Notes: generated by a model not told the origin, from the letters alone. Shown: positions 28,915 through 38,953, counted from the stretch's first letter. The stretch: 64,000 nucleotides of DNA from Massilia sp. TS11 (GCF_022012445.1 NZ_JAKLTS010000002.1:124001-188000); one strand, 5' to 3'. Numbers and translations are program-made.

Positions 28915-28975
28915 AACGCTGAATTATGCATACTAAACAGAGAATATCCTCGCCAAACGCAGTAAATTCAGCGTT
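28915..28975. promoter_or_regulatory. Spaced 11-bp perfect inverted repeat upstream of the S41 peptidase gene
   Basis: AACGCTGAATT at 28915-28925 and its exact inverse AATTCAGCGTT at 28965-28975 lie 50 bp apart, about five helical turns, in an unusually AT-rich gap. The spacing would put both sites on the same DNA face, suiting an oligomeric Lrp-type protein such as that encoded just upstream. Confidence 0.5.
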
Positions 28976-29014
28976 AACATCTTTCTACGTTTCCAACAAA
29001 ATAAAGGTAGAACG

Positions 29015-29962
29015 ATGCACCCGATCCGCCGTCACCTGCTGGCTGCCAGCCTGAGCCTGCTGACCCTGGCCAGCCAGGCCGCCGACACCCTCGACCCCGC
29101 CACCCGCAAGCAAGTCATCAGCGGCGTGGCCAAAGCCCTGGTCGAACAATACCGCCTGCCCGAGCAGGCCACCCAGATCGCCGCCGATCTCGAAGCGCGC
29201 GCCCAGCGTGGCGAGTACGACAGCGTGGCCAGCGGTCCCGAGCTGGCCAAGCGCCTGACCAGCGACATGCAGGCGATCAGCCACGATCAGCACATGAGCG
29301 TCAGCTACCGCGACAAGCCGCGCCCGCGCGCCGCGCCCGGCGGTCCCGAGGAAGACCGCAAGATCAACTGGGGCATCAAGCATGCCGAAGTCCTCGAGAA
29401 CAATGTCGGCTATCTGCGCATCGACCAGTTTGCGGACGCGGCGGCCGGGGGTAATGCCCTGGCCGGCGCCATGCAGTTCCTGGCCAATACCGACGCCCTG
29501 ATCATCGACCTGCGCCACAACCGCGGCGGCGGCGTGATGATCATGCACCTGGCCAGTTATTTCTTCGACGGCGAGCCCGAAGTGCTGCAGACCATCCATT
29601 TCCCGCGCATGGGCGAGAGCGTGCCGTACGCGACCGTGCCCTGGCTACCCGGCCCGCGCTATCTGAACAAGCCCGTCTACATCCTGACGGCCAAGCGCAC
29701 CTTCTCGGCCGGCGAAGCCTTTGCCTACGCGATGCAGACGCACGGCCGCGCCAAGGTGGTCGGCGAAGTCACGAGCGGGGCCGCCAACCCGAACACCTTC
29801 GTGGCGCCGCACCCGAACTACACGGTGTCGATCCCGATTGGCGAGACGATCGGCGCCAAGACCAAGAGCAACTGGGAAGGCAAAGGCGTGCAGCCCGACG
29901 AGCCCAGCCCCGAAGCCGACGCCCTGAACCGCGCCCTGGCCCTGATCAAAGCCAAATCCTGA
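29015..29962 (+). CDS. S41-family (C-terminal processing-like) serine peptidase, secreted
   Basis: This 315-residue protein has a signal peptide ending TLASQAAD, an N-terminal helical domain (about 25-95) as in IRBP/tricorn-core-like S41 proteins, and a peptidase domain with ENNVGYLRIDQF, DLRHNRGGGVMIMHLASYF and the nucleophile Ser in KRTFSAGEAFAYAM. No PDZ domain is visible, so it differs from CtpA/Prc. AGGT upstream of the ATG is a modest ribosome-binding site. It probably acts in the periplasm. Confidence 0.88.
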   Translation: MHPIRRHLLAASLSLLTLASQAADTLDPATRKQVISGVAKALVEQYRLPEQATQIAADLEARAQRGEYDSVASGPELAKRLTSDMQAISHDQHMSVSYRDKPRPRAAPGGPEEDRKINWGIKHAEVLENNVGYLRIDQFADAAAGGNALAGAMQFLANTDALIIDLRHNRGGGVMIMHLASYFFDGEPEVLQTIHFPRMGESVPYATVPWLPGPRYLNKPVYILTAKRTFSAGEAFAYAMQTHGRAKVVGEVTSGAANPNTFVAPHPNYTVSIPIGETIGAKTKSNWEGKGVQPDEPSPEADALNRALALIKAKS

Positions 29963-30026
29963 ACGGTGTCAGGTCCGGCAATCGGACATCTGCGAACTTT
30001 CGCCCCATCCGCTGGTCCAAGGCAGC

Positions 30027-30057
30027 TTGCCGGCGGTGTGGGGCGATGGTGTATAGT
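30027..30057 (+). promoter_or_regulatory. Sigma-70-type promoter candidate for plsY
   Basis: TTGCCG (30027-30032) and TATAGT (30052-30057) are separated by 19 bp, slightly long. The predicted start is about 20 nt before the ATG region. Confidence 0.4.
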
Positions 30058-30086
30058 CGCGGCTTCCGCTTGCTTTGGGAACTGTG

Positions 30087-30695
30087 ATGAATACCTTCCT
30101 GTTTGCGCTTGCCGCCTACCTGATCGGCTCGATTTCCTTTGCCGTCGTCAGCAGCCGCCTGTTCGGCCTGGCTGACCCGCGCACCTACGGCTCCAAGAAC
30201 CCGGGCGCCACCAATGTCCTGCGCAGCGGGAACAAGGCGGCCGCGATTGCCACCCTGATCGGTGACGGCGCCAAGGGCTGGCTGGCCGTCTTCCTGGCCC
30301 AGCAGTTTGGCGACCAGTATGGCGTCGGCGATCTCGGCGTGGCCCTGGTGGCCGTGGCCGTCTTCCTGGGCCACCTGTGGCCGGTGTTCTTCCGCTTTGT
30401 CGGCGGCAAGGGCGTGGCCACGGCCCTGGGCGTGCTGCTGGCCCTCAATGGCTGGCTTGGCCTGGCGACCCTGGTGACCTGGCTGGTGGTGGCCTATGCC
30501 TTCCGCTATTCCTCGCTGGCGGCCCTGATCGCGGCCCTGTTTGCGCCTTTCTACTACGGTCTGCTGTTCGGCATTAACGACAAATTCTTCGCCGTGGTCG
30601 TCATGAGCGCGCTGCTGTTCTACCGCCACGGCGCGAATATCGCCAATCTGCTGGCCGGCAAAGAGAGCCGCATCGGCTCCAAGGCCAAGAAGTAA
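30087..30695 (+). CDS. plsY: Acyl-phosphate:glycerol-3-phosphate acyltransferase PlsY
   Basis: This 202-residue inner-membrane enzyme starts phospholipid synthesis by acylating glycerol-3-phosphate. The three PlsY motifs are visible: GSISFAVV with [25 protein letters not shown], and [21 protein letters not shown]. Several membrane helices span the protein. I chose the ATG at 30087 over one four codons upstream because it begins directly at the first helix. Confidence 0.95.
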   Translation: MNTFLFALAAYLIGSISFAVVSSRLFGLADPRTYGSKNPGATNVLRSGNKAAAIATLIGDGAKGWLAVFLAQQFGDQYGVGDLGVALVAVAVFLGHLWPVFFRFVGGKGVATALGVLLALNGWLGLATLVTWLVVAYAFRYSSLAALIAALFAPFYYGLLFGINDKFFAVVVMSALLFYRHGANIANLLAGKESRIGSKAKK

Positions 30696-30737
30696 GCCCT
30701 GCCTGCGTCATCCCCGCAAGTGTGCGACACTGTGGGG

Positions 30738-31388
30738 ATGACTACCTCACTGCATATCGATTTCGTCTCCGACGTCTCCTGCCCCTGGTGCGCCATCGGC
30801 CTGAAAAGCCTGGAGCAGGCGCTGGCCAATGCCGCCGACGCGGTGCACGCCGAGATCCGCTTCCAGCCGTTTGAACTCAATCCCGACATGGGCGCCGAGG
30901 GCGAGGACATCATCGCCCACCTGGCGCGCAAATACGGCGCCAGCCCGCAGCAGCTGCAGCAGACCCAGGAAATGATCCGCGCGCGCGGCGCCGAATTGGG
31001 CTTCGTGTTCGACATGGACCAGCGCAGCCGCATCTACAACACCTTCGACGCCCACCGCCTGCTGCACTGGGCCGAGGATTCGGGCCGCCAGCAGGCCCTG
31101 AAGATGGCCCTGTTCGAAGCCTATTTCACGCGAGGCGAAAACCCCGGCGCCACCGAGGTGCTGCTGGCCGCCGTCGACAAGGCCGGTCTGGACCGCGCCG
31201 AAGCCGCCGCCATTCTGGCCAGCGAGCGCTTTGCCGCCGAGGTGCGCGAGCGCGAACAATACTATCTGCGCGCCGGGATCAACTCGGTGCCGGCCGTGAT
31301 CATCAATAACCGCCATCTGATTTCGGGCGGCCAGCCGCCGCAAGTCTTCGAACAGGCCCTGCGCCAGATCGCCGCTGCCGGCGAGTAG
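30738..31388 (+). CDS. DsbA-family oxidoreductase, FrnE-like
   Basis: This 216-residue protein has a thioredoxin-fold active site CPWC near residue 15 (FVSDVSCPWCAIGLK), the inserted helical domain and the cis-Pro segment INSVPAVIINN. There is no signal peptide, so it is a cytoplasmic FrnE-type isomerase or oxidoreductase, possibly linked to stress or disulfide chemistry. The next gene starts 7 bp downstream. Confidence 0.9.
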   Translation: MTTSLHIDFVSDVSCPWCAIGLKSLEQALANAADAVHAEIRFQPFELNPDMGAEGEDIIAHLARKYGASPQQLQQTQEMIRARGAELGFVFDMDQRSRIYNTFDAHRLLHWAEDSGRQQALKMALFEAYFTRGENPGATEVLLAAVDKAGLDRAEAAAILASERFAAEVREREQYYLRAGINSVPAVIINNRHLISGGQPPQVFEQALRQIAAAGE

Positions 31389-31395
31389 ACCCCCG

Positions 31396-32295
31396 ATGGA
31401 CCGCCTGCATCTGATGCAAGTGTTCGTGGCGGTCGCCGAAGAGGAAAGCTTTGCCGCCGCCGCGCGCCGCCTCGGCATGTCGGCGCCGGCCGTCACGCGC
31501 GCCGTGGCCGCGCTCGAGCAGCGCCTCGGGGTCAAGCTCCTGAATCGCACCACGCGCCATGTGCGCGTCAGCGACGCCGGCGCGCGCTACCTCGATGACG
31601 CGCGCCGCATCCTGATCGAAGTCGACGAAGCCGATGAAGCGGCCGGCGGCATCCACGCCGCGCCGCGCGGCCATCTGAAAGTGACCGCGCCTGTCCTGTT
31701 CGGCAAACTGCATGTGATGCCGGCCATTGTCGACTACCTGCGCCGCTATCCCGATACCGACGTCGCAGCGACCCTGGCCGACCGCGTGGTCAATCTGATG
31801 GAGGAGGGGATCGACGTCGGCGTACGCATCGGCGAGCTGCCCGATTCGACCCTGCACGCGATTCCCGTGGGGCGGGTGCGGCGCATGCTGGTGGCCGCGC
31901 CCGGCTATCTGGCGGCGGCCGGCTATCCGCAGTCGCCGCTGGAGCTGCAGCGCCACACGCTGCTGGCCACAGTGAACATGCAGGCGGCGGTGGAGTGGCG
32001 TTTTCTGGTCGATGGCAGCGTGCAGCCGCTGCGCATCCGTCCGCGCCTGACCGTCACCAGCAACGATGGCGCCATCGAAGCGGCGCGCCATGGCCTGGGC
32101 ATCACCCGCCTGATGTCGTATCAGGTGGCGCCCTATCTGGCCAATGGCGAACTGGAAGCCCTACTGACAGCCTACGAACTGGCGCCGTTGCCGATCCATG
32201 TGATCCACCGCGAAGGGCGCCATGCCTCGGCCAAGGTGCGCGCTTTCATCGACCTGATCGTCGACCGGCTGCGCGCCGATCCTTCGCTCAGATGA
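31396..32295 (+). CDS. LysR-family transcriptional regulator
   Basis: This 299-residue protein has an N-terminal winged HTH ([38 protein letters not shown]) and a substrate-binding effector domain of the CrgA-like type ([26 protein letters not shown]). The target is unknown. It follows the DsbA-like gene closely and may regulate it. Its end overlaps tsaD by 8 bp, convergently. Confidence 0.9.
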   Translation: MDRLHLMQVFVAVAEEESFAAAARRLGMSAPAVTRAVAALEQRLGVKLLNRTTRHVRVSDAGARYLDDARRILIEVDEADEAAGGIHAAPRGHLKVTAPVLFGKLHVMPAIVDYLRRYPDTDVAATLADRVVNLMEEGIDVGVRIGELPDSTLHAIPVGRVRRMLVAAPGYLAAAGYPQSPLELQRHTLLATVNMQAAVEWRFLVDGSVQPLRIRPRLTVTSNDGAIEAARHGLGITRLMSYQVAPYLANGELEALLTAYELAPLPIHVIHREGRHASAKVRAFIDLIVDRLRADPSLR

Positions 32296-33313
32296 CGCGC
32301 AGTTCTTCCAGCGGCCAGCGCGGGCGCACGTTGAAGCTGTAGTCTTTTTTGGCGGCCTGCGGATTGATCTGCAGGCGCATGGCGCCGGCGAAGGCGATCA
32401 TGGCGCCGTTATCGGTGCAGAACTGCAGCTCCGGGTAATACACGCGGAATTTGCGCTTGGCCGCCGCCGCATTGAGCGAGGCGCGCAGCTGCGCATTGGC
32501 GCCCACGCCGCCGGCGATCACCAGGCGCTTCAGGCCCGAATGGCGGATCGCGTTCACGCATTTGGCGGTCAGGACGTCGACGATGGCGTCGACGAAGCCG
32601 CGCGCGATATTCGCCTTGTCCTGCTCGCACACATTGGTCTGGTTCTTGACCACCGTGAGCACGGCCGTCTTCAGGCCCGAGAAGCTGAAGTTGAAGTCCT
32701 TCGAGTGCAGCATCGGGCGCGGCAGCTTGTAGGCGGCGGGGTCGCCGAATTCGGCCAGGCGCGAAATGGCCGGCCCGCCCGGATACCCGAGGCCGAGCAG
32801 CTTGGCCGATTTGTCGAAGGCTTCGCCGGCCGCGTCGTCCAGGGTTTCGCCGAGCAGCGTGTACTGGCCGACGCCGTCGACCCGCATCAGCTGAGTGTGG
32901 CCGCCCGAGACCAGCAGGGCGATGAACGGAAAGGCCGGCGGCTCGCTGGCCAGCAGGGGCGACAGCAGGTGGCCTTCGAGGTGGTGCACGCCGAGCACCG
33001 GCTTATCGAGCGCGAGCCCGAGGCTGCAGGCGATCGAGGAGCCGACCAGCAGCGCCCCCGCCAGGCCGGGGCCGAGCGTGTAGGCGATCGCATCCACCTC
33101 GGCCAGCGCCACGCCCGACTGCTGCAGCACCTGCTCCAGCAGCGGCAGGGCGCGCCGGATATGGTCGCGCGAGGCCAGTTCCGGCACCACGCCGCCGTAT
33201 TCCTCGTGCATGGCCACCTGCGAGTGCAGGGCGTGGCCAAGCAGGCCGCGCTCGGTGTCATAGAGCGCGAGCCCGGTTTCGTCGCAGGAGGATTCGATGC
33301 CGAGGACAATCAT
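32288..33313 (-). CDS. tsaD: tRNA N6-adenosine threonylcarbamoyltransferase TsaD
   Basis: This 341-residue ASKHA-fold protein transfers threonylcarbamoyl to A37 of ANN-decoding tRNAs, with TsaB and Tsa[15 protein letters not shown] begins the ATPase fold, the metal-binding [12 protein letters not shown] (His pair) follows, and [19 protein letters not shown] and [10 protein letters not shown] complete the signature. I chose the start at 33313 as the family-conserved N-terminus. The usual neighbour rpsU lies about 14 kb away here, beyond the nitrate assimilation genes. Confidence 0.95.
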   Translation of the reverse strand: MIVLGIESSCDETGLALYDTERGLLGHALHSQVAMHEEYGGVVPELASRDHIRRALPLLEQVLQQSGVALAEVDAIAYTLGPGLAGALLVGSSIACSLGLALDKPVLGVHHLEGHLLSPLLASEPPAFPFIALLVSGGHTQLMRVDGVGQYTLLGETLDDAAGEAFDKSAKLLGLGYPGGPAISRLAEFGDPAAYKLPRPMLHSKDFNFSFSGLKTAVLTVVKNQTNVCEQDKANIARGFVDAIVDVLTAKCVNAIRHSGLKRLVIAGGVGANAQLRASLNAAAAKRKFRVYYPELQFCTDNGAMIAFAGAMRLQINPQAAKKDYSFNVRPRWPLEELRVI

Positions 33314-33356
33314 GAAACGGTCTGCCGGATACAAGCCAAACCGCCATTGTAAACGA

Positions 33357-35081
33357 TCATCCGCGCACCAGCAGCCAGCCCAGGACCAGGTTCCCCGCCA
33401 GCGCGGCCAGGGCCAGCGCGCGCCACAGGGCCAGCCGCGGCAGGCGTGCCACCAGCGGCGTCGGGGCCGGCGCGGGCAGCGGCCGGGTGGCCCCGCGTTC
33501 GAGCGCGATCAGGAATTCCTCGGCTGTTTCGAAGCGTTCGGCCGGCAGGCGCGCCACCGCCTTCAGCAGCAGGCTCTCGAACCAGGGCGGGATATCGGGC
33601 CGGTAGCGCACCGGGCTGGCCGGCGCGCCGAAGTGCGGGCGCTGGAAAGCCTCCACCTCACCGTACGGGTAGCGCCGCGTCAGCACATAGTAAAGCGTGA
33701 CGCCGAGCGCATACAGATCGGTACTGGGGCTGGCCGGCGCGCCCTCGAACAGCTCGGGCGCGAGGAAGGACGGGGTGCCGGCCTGGCTGGCGCTGGCGCT
33801 CTCGCGCGTCAGGCCCGACTGGGCCACGCCGAAGTCGAGCAGGCGCAGTTGGCCGTCCTCGCCGCAATGCACATTGGCCGGCTTGATATCGCGGTGCAGG
33901 ATGGCGCGCCGGTGCAGGGCGCCGACCGCGCGCACCAGTTGCGTGGCCAGGTTCAGGGCTTCCGGCACGGTGCAGTGGTGGCCGGCGTCGACCTGCTCTT
34001 GCAGCGAATGGCCGGCGTGGTAGGTGCTCAGGTAGTACAGGTAGTTGCGCTGGGGCGGATTGACCACCTGGGCGAAGAAGCGCGCCACCGCGCGCCGCGC
34101 CAGCCATTCCTCGTGGGCGAAGGCGCTGCGTTCCTCGGGATCGTCGCCGCGCTCCGGGCTCAGGGTCTTGAGCACCAGATCGCGCCCGCTGGCCGGCTCG
34201 CTCACGCGGTAGACGAGGGTGGTCGGCGAGGCGTGCAGCAGCTCCTCCACGCGCAGGCCTTCGAACACCTGGCTCGCCTGCAGGCGCGGTGGCACCGGCA
34301 GATGGCCGATGCTGGCCACGCTGTCGCGCAGGTTCAGCTCGGGCAGGGCCAGTACGCGCAGCACCAGGGCGCTGGCGTTGTCGCGCCCACTGGCGGCCAG
34401 GGCGGCATCGACGATTGCTTCGGCCGTCGCGCCGGCGCTGGCATCGGCCTCGGGCTGCTCGCTCACGGCGCCGGTGGTCTGCGCCAGCAGGGCGCGCAGC
34501 GCGGGCGGCTTCAGATAGGCCCAGACGCCGTCGGTGGCCAGCAGCAGCACGTCGCCGCTGCGCAGCTCGCCCATGCCGTGGTCGATGGTGATCTGGCTGT
34601 CCAGGCCCACGGCGCGGGTCAGCACATGGCGCATCTCGGGCCGGTCCCAGACATGGTCCGTGGTCAGGCAGTGCAGTTCGCCATCGCGCAGCAGATACAG
34701 GCGGCTGTCGCCGACATGGACGAAGTAGTAGAAGCCGCCGCGCAGCACGACGCCGGTCAGTGTGGTGGCCATGCCCGCAAGCTCGGGCCGCACGGCGCCC
34801 TGCTGCTGCACCCAGCTATTGCAGGCGCGGACCACGCGCTCCATCGCCTGCGCCACCGTCCAGGTGTCGGGCGTGGCGTAGTAATCCGAGAGCAGGCCGC
34901 GCACCGTGTATTCGGCCGCCTCGCGCCCACCTTCGTTACCCGAGACGCCATCGGCGATGGCGGCCAGCACGCCCTTGCTGTTCAGGTCAGGCAGATGCGG
35001 CGTGACGACGCCGAGAAAATCCTCGTTGCGCTTGCGCGGGCCGGTGCGGGTGGCATGGCCGACGGCGACAGTCAGCACCAT
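33357..35081 (-). CDS. Bifunctional PP2C-type phosphatase / Ser-Thr protein kinase, membrane anchored
   Basis: This 574-residue fusion has an N-terminal PP2C domain (about 1-240; [53 protein letters not shown]) and a C-terminal Hanks-type kinase (about 265-530; the Lys in [23 protein letters not shown] and the APE motif in FLAPELFEG). A single membrane helix ends the protein, so both domains face the cytoplasm. It starts 1 bp after the nitrate transporter stop. This position in the nitrate operon suggests reversible phosphorylation of transport or assimilation proteins; that role is inferred. Confidence 0.9.
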   Translation of the reverse strand: MVLTVAVGHATRTGPRKRNEDFLGVVTPHLPDLNSKGVLAAIADGVSGNEGGREAAEYTVRGLLSDYYATPDTWTVAQAMERVVRACNSWVQQQGAVRPELAGMATTLTGVVLRGGFYYFVHVGDSRLYLLRDGELHCLTTDHVWDRPEMRHVLTRAVGLDSQITIDHGMGELRSGDVLLLATDGVWAYLKPPALRALLAQTTGAVSEQPEADASAGATAEAIVDAALAASGRDNASALVLRVLALPELNLRDSVASIGHLPVPPRLQASQVFEGLRVEELLHASPTTLVYRVSEPASGRDLVLKTLSPERGDDPEERSAFAHEEWLARRAVARFFAQVVNPPQRNYLYYLSTYHAGHSLQEQVDAGHHCTVPEALNLATQLVRAVGALHRRAILHRDIKPANVHCGEDGQLRLLDFGVAQSGLTRESASASQAGTPSFLAPELFEGAPASPSTDLYALGVTLYYVLTRRYPYGEVEAFQRPHFGAPASPVRYRPDIPPWFESLLLKAVARLPAERFETAEEFLIALERGATRPLPAPAPTPLVARLPRLALWRALALAALAGNLVLGWLLVRG

Positions 35082-35082
35082 G

Positions 35083-36297
35083 TCACACCCGGGCCGTGGT
35101 CATGGCGGCACTGCCCCAGGTGGTGCGCCAGCGCGTCTTCACCGCGGTCAGGCCCAGCAAGGCCACGATGGCCAGTCCGGCGAACAGCAGCAGGCCCGCC
35201 TGATAGCTGCCCGTGTACTGGCGCGACAGGCCAAGGCTGGAGGCCAGGTAGAAGCCGCCGACGCCGCCGGCCATGCCCACCAGGCCGGTCATCACGCCGA
35301 TCTCCTTGCGAAAGCGCTGCGGCACCAGCTGGAACACGGCGCCATTGCCGCAGCCCAGGGCCAGCATGGCCAGCACGAACACCAGCATGGCGCTGAGGGC
35401 GTCGGACATGCCGTCGCTGGCGATCACCAGCATGGCGGCGGCGATCGCGTACATGCCGGTCAGCGTGCGGATGCCGCCGATGCGGTCGGCCAGCCGGCCG
35501 CCGAGCGGGCGCACGAGCGAACCGGCGAACACGCAGCCGGCCGTCAGATAGCCCGCCGTGACAGGCGCGATGCCGTATTGGGCGTTGAAGTAGATCGTCA
35601 GCGAGGAGGCCAGACCGGAGAAGCCGCCAAAGGTCACCGCGTAGAAGAACATGAACCACCAGGCGTCGCGGTCCTTCAGCACGGCCAGGTAGGCCTTCAG
35701 CTGCTTGGGCTCCGGCGCGGTCGGCGCGTCCTTGGCCATGCCCACGTAGACCAGCAGGGCCAGACCGAGCGGAATCAGGCACAGGCCAAACACGTTCTGC
35801 CAGCCGTAGCTGAGGGCCAGCGAGGGCGCCACCAGGGCCGCCAGCGCGGTACCGCTGTTGCCGGCGCCGGCGATGCCGAGCGCCGTGCCCTGATGTTCGG
35901 GCGGGTACCAGCGCGAGGCCAGCGGCAGGGCCACGGCAAAAGCGGCGCCGGCCACGCCAAGCAGGCAGGCCAGCAGCAGCATGCTGGCGTAGGAATCGAG
36001 CCGCCCCTGCCAGGCCCAGAGCATGGCCGCGATGACCACCAGCTGGCCGATCAGGCCCGCCTTCTTCGGCTTCAGGTGATCGACCATCACGCCCATCACG
36101 ATGCGCAGCACGGCGCCGGCCAGCAGCGGCACGGCCACCATGAAGCCTTTCTGCGCGGGCGTCAGGCCCAGGTCCTTCGAGATCTGCACGGCCAGCGGCC
36201 CGAGAATGACCCAGACCATGAAGGACAGGTCAAAGTAGAAGAAGGCGGCGAACAGCGTAGGCAGGTGGCCCGCTTTCCAGAAGGACGTCTTGCTCAT
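35083..36297 (-). CDS. narK: Nitrate/nitrite MFS transporter (NarK/NasA type)
   Basis: This 404-residue protein has twelve membrane helices and the two nitrate-signature regions (GIAGAGNSGTALAALVAPS and GCGNGAVFQLVPQRF), plus the family Arg residues in helices 2 and 8. It imports nitrate for assimilation. GGAG lies upstream of the ATG at 36297. It is the first gene of an operon with the phosphatase/kinase gene and is expressed from a sigma-54 promoter divergent from nirB. Confidence 0.93.
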   Translation of the reverse strand: MSKTSFWKAGHLPTLFAAFFYFDLSFMVWVILGPLAVQISKDLGLTPAQKGFMVAVPLLAGAVLRIVMGVMVDHLKPKKAGLIGQLVVIAAMLWAWQGRLDSYASMLLLACLLGVAGAAFAVALPLASRWYPPEHQGTALGIAGAGNSGTALAALVAPSLALSYGWQNVFGLCLIPLGLALLVYVGMAKDAPTAPEPKQLKAYLAVLKDRDAWWFMFFYAVTFGGFSGLASSLTIYFNAQYGIAPVTAGYLTAGCVFAGSLVRPLGGRLADRIGGIRTLTGMYAIAAAMLVIASDGMSDALSAMLVFVLAMLALGCGNGAVFQLVPQRFRKEIGVMTGLVGMAGGVGGFYLASSLGLSRQYTGSYQAGLLLFAGLAIVALLGLTAVKTRWRTTWGSAAMTTARV

Positions 36298-36332
36298 CAA
36301 AGGCTCCAATGTGAGGGGATGCCCGCTCTGAA

Positions 36333-36348
36333 TGCAAGCGCCGTGCCA
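36333..36348 (-). promoter_or_regulatory. Sigma-54 promoter for narK and the phosphatase/kinase gene
   Basis: On the minus strand the sequence reads TGGCACGGCGCTTGCA. This fits the -24/-12 consensus TGGCACG-N4-TTGC(A/T) exactly, with 10 nt between GG and GC. The predicted start is about 24 nt before the narK ATG. It needs an enhancer-binding protein such as NtrC. Confidence 0.85.
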
Positions 36349-36401
36349 CTTCGGTGCGCCGTCCAAAGCGCCGCCAGACTGCACCAGCGGCCGCACCGGC
36401 C

Positions 36402-36416
36402 GCACCTTGTTGGTGC
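36402..36416. promoter_or_regulatory. NtrC-type enhancer site
   Basis: GCACC-N5-GGTGC is a perfect match to the core NtrC dyad. Its centre (36409) is 61 bp from the minus-strand -24 box and 62 bp from the plus-strand one. A weaker, partly degenerate copy (GTGCC-N5-GGTGC, 36343-36357) overlaps the narK promoter. Confidence 0.75.
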
Positions 36417-36470
36417 GCGTGCGCCATCGCGTCTCATCCTTTCGAACTAGTTCACCGCTTTCCACCCGCC

Positions 36471-36486
36471 TGGCACCGAATTTGCA
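36471..36486 (+). promoter_or_regulatory. Sigma-54 promoter for nirB-nirD-nasA
   Basis: TGGCACCGAATTTGCA has -24 GG and -12 GC elements at the required 10-nt spacing. The predicted start is about 15 nt before the nirB ATG, with AAGGAGG between them. Confidence 0.85.
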
Positions 36487-36511
36487 AAGGAGAGGGTATC
36501 AAGGAGGCATC

Positions 36512-38950
36512 ATGAAGAAACTGAAGCTGGTAATGGTGGGGAACGGGATGGCCGGGGTGCGCACGCTCGAGGGGCTGCACAAGCTGGCGCCGGACCTGTA
36601 TGAGATCACGGTGTTCGGCGCCGAGCCCTATGCCAACTACAACCGCATCCTGCTGTCGCCGGTGCTGGCTGGCGAGCAGACCATCCAGGACATCATGCTC
36701 AATGACGAGGACTGGTACGCCTCGCTCGGCATCACTCTCCATCTGGGCAAAAAGGTCGTGCAGATCGACCGCGCGCGCCGCCTGGTGGTGGCCGAAGACG
36801 GCACCACGGCCGAATACGACCGCCTGCTGCTGGCGACCGGCTCGACCCCGTTCATGCTGCCGGTGCCGGGGCGCGAACTCGATGGCGTGATCGCCTACCG
36901 CGACATCCATGACACCAACACCATGATCGCCGCGGCCGCGCGGTACAAGCATGCGGTGGTGATCGGCGGCGGCCTGCTTGGCCTGGAAGCGGCCAATGGC
37001 CTGAAAATGCGCGGCATGGACGTCAGCGTGGTGCATCTGCCCAAATGGCTGATGGAGCGCCAGCTCGACCCCGTGGCCGGCAAGATGCTGCAGCAGGAGC
37101 TGGAGTCGCGCGGCCTGCATTTCCTGCTCGAGAAGCAGACCCAGTGCCTGCTCGGCGACGAGCACGGGCGTGTGCGCGCGATCCGCTTCAGCGATGGCAG
37201 CGAGGCGCCTGCCGATCTGGTGGTGATGGCGGTCGGCATCCGCCCGAATACGGCGCTGGCCGAGAGCGCGGGCCTGCACTGCGAGCGCGGCATCGTCGTC
37301 AACGACACCATGCAGACCTTCGATCCGCGCATCTACGCGGTGGGCGAATGCGTCAATCACCGCGGCGTGGCGTATGGCCTGGTGGCGCCGCTGTTCGAGA
37401 TGGCGCGCGTGTGCGCGACCCATCTGGCCAATTTCGGCATCGGCCGCTACCAGGGCTCGGTCACGTCGACCAAGCTGAAAGTCACCGGCGTCGACCTGTT
37501 CTCGGCCGGCGACTTCATGGGCGGGGAGGGCACCGAGGACATCGTGCTGTCCGACCCGATCGGCGGCGTCTACAAGCGCCTCGTGATCAAGGACGACAAA
37601 CTGGTGGGGGCCTGCCTGTACGGCGACACGGTCGACGGCAGCTGGTACTTCAAGCTGCTGCGCGAGGGCCGCAGCATCAGCGATATCCGCGATAGCCTGA
37701 TGTTCGGCGAATCGAACACGGGCCGCCCCGGCGACGTCGGCCACGAGGGGCATACCAAGGCCGCCGCCATGCCGGATGACGCCGAGGTGTGCGGCTGTAA
37801 CGGCGTCTGCAAGGGCAGCATCGTCAAGGCCATCAAGGAAAAGGGCCTGTTCACGCTGGAGGACGTGCGCAAGCACACCAAGGCCTCGGCCTCGTGCGGC
37901 TCCTGCACCGGCCTGGTGGAGCAGATCATCATGGCCACGGCGGGCGGCGACTATTCGGTGGCCAGCAAGGTCAAGCCGATGTGCGGCTGCACGGAGCACA
38001 GCCACCAGCAGGTGCGCGAGGCGATCCGCAACCAGCACCTGACCGCCATCCCGCAGGTGATCCAGGCGCTCGGGTGGCGCACCCCGAACGGCTGCGCGAG
38101 CTGCCGCCCGGCCCTGAACTACTACCTGATTTCGACCTGGCCGCGCGAGGCGGTGGATGATCCGCAGTCGCGCTTCATCAACGAACGCTCGCACGCCAAT
38201 ATCCAGAAGGATGGCACCTATTCGGTCATTCCGCGCATGTTCGGCGGCGAGACGACGGCGGCCGATCTGCGCCGCATCGCCGACGTGGTCGACAAGTACA
38301 AGATCCCGACGGTGAAGGTGACGGGCGGCCAGCGCATCGACCTGCTGGGGGTGAAGAAGGAAGACCTGCGCAGCGTCTGGCAGGACCTGGGCATGCCCAG
38401 CGGCCTGGCTTACGCCAAGGGTCTGCGCACCGTGAAGACCTGCGTCGGCAGCGAATGGTGCCGCTTCGGCACGCAGGATTCCACGCGCATGGGCCAGGAG
38501 CTCGAACACGAACTGAAGCTGATGTACGCGCCGCACAAGGTCAAGCTGGCGGTGTCGGGCTGCCCGCGCAACTGCGCCGAAGCCGGTATCAAGGACGTGG
38601 GCGTGATCGGCGTCGATTCCGGCTGGGAGATCTACGTGGCCGGGAACGGCGGCATCAAGACCGAGGTCGCGCAGTTCCTCGTCAAGGTGAAGACCCACGA
38701 GGAGGTGCGCGAAATGGCCGGCGCCTTCCTGCAGCTGTATCGCGAGGAGGGCTGGTATCTGGAGCGCACCGTGCACTACGTGGGCCGCGTAGGCCTCGAC
38801 TATGTGAAGCAGAAGGTGGTGGAGGATGCGGCCAATCGCCAGGCCCTGTATGAACGCCTGCTGTTTGCGCTCGAAGGACAGCCCGACCCGTGGCTGCAGA
38901 GCGAGGCCGCCCAGGTCGATGTGCGCCAGTTTCAACCTCTGTCGGTATAA
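36512..38950 (+). CDS. nirB: Assimilatory nitrite reductase [NAD(P)H], large subunit
   Basis: This 812-residue enzyme reduces nitrite to ammonium. An N-terminal pyridine nucleotide oxidoreductase (VMVGNGMAGVRTLEGL; second Rossmann motif VVIGGGLLGLEAANGL) is followed by two BFD-like [2Fe-2S] segments (CGCNGVCKGSIV, then CGSCTG and MCGCTEH) and the siroheme/[4Fe-4S] domain with TCVGSEWCRFGTQDS and SGCPRNCAEAGIKDV. The length is normal. The ATG at 36512 follows AAGGAGG. nirD starts 3 bp after its stop. Confidence 0.96.
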   Translation: MKKLKLVMVGNGMAGVRTLEGLHKLAPDLYEITVFGAEPYANYNRILLSPVLAGEQTIQDIMLNDEDWYASLGITLHLGKKVVQIDRARRLVVAEDGTTAEYDRLLLATGSTPFMLPVPGRELDGVIAYRDIHDTNTMIAAAARYKHAVVIGGGLLGLEAANGLKMRGMDVSVVHLPKWLMERQLDPVAGKMLQQELESRGLHFLLEKQTQCLLGDEHGRVRAIRFSDGSEAPADLVVMAVGIRPNTALAESAGLHCERGIVVNDTMQTFDPRIYAVGECVNHRGVAYGLVAPLFEMARVCATHLANFGIGRYQGSVTSTKLKVTGVDLFSAGDFMGGEGTEDIVLSDPIGGVYKRLVIKDDKLVGACLYGDTVDGSWYFKLLREGRSISDIRDSLMFGESNTGRPGDVGHEGHTKAAAMPDDAEVCGCNGVCKGSIVKAIKEKGLFTLEDVRKHTKASASCGSCTGLVEQIIMATAGGDYSVASKVKPMCGCTEHSHQQVREAIRNQHLTAIPQVIQALGWRTPNGCASCRPALNYYLISTWPREAVDDPQSRFINERSHANIQKDGTYSVIPRMFGGETTAADLRRIADVVDKYKIPTVKVTGGQRIDLLGVKKEDLRSVWQDLGMPSGLAYAKGLRTVKTCVGSEWCRFGTQDSTRMGQELEHELKLMYAPHKVKLAVSGCPRNCAEAGIKDVGVIGVDSGWEIYVAGNGGIKTEVAQFLVKVKTHEEVREMAGAFLQLYREEGWYLERTVHYVGRVGLDYVKQKVVEDAANRQALYERLLFALEGQPDPWLQSEAAQVDVRQFQPLSV

Positions 38951-38953
38951 GGA

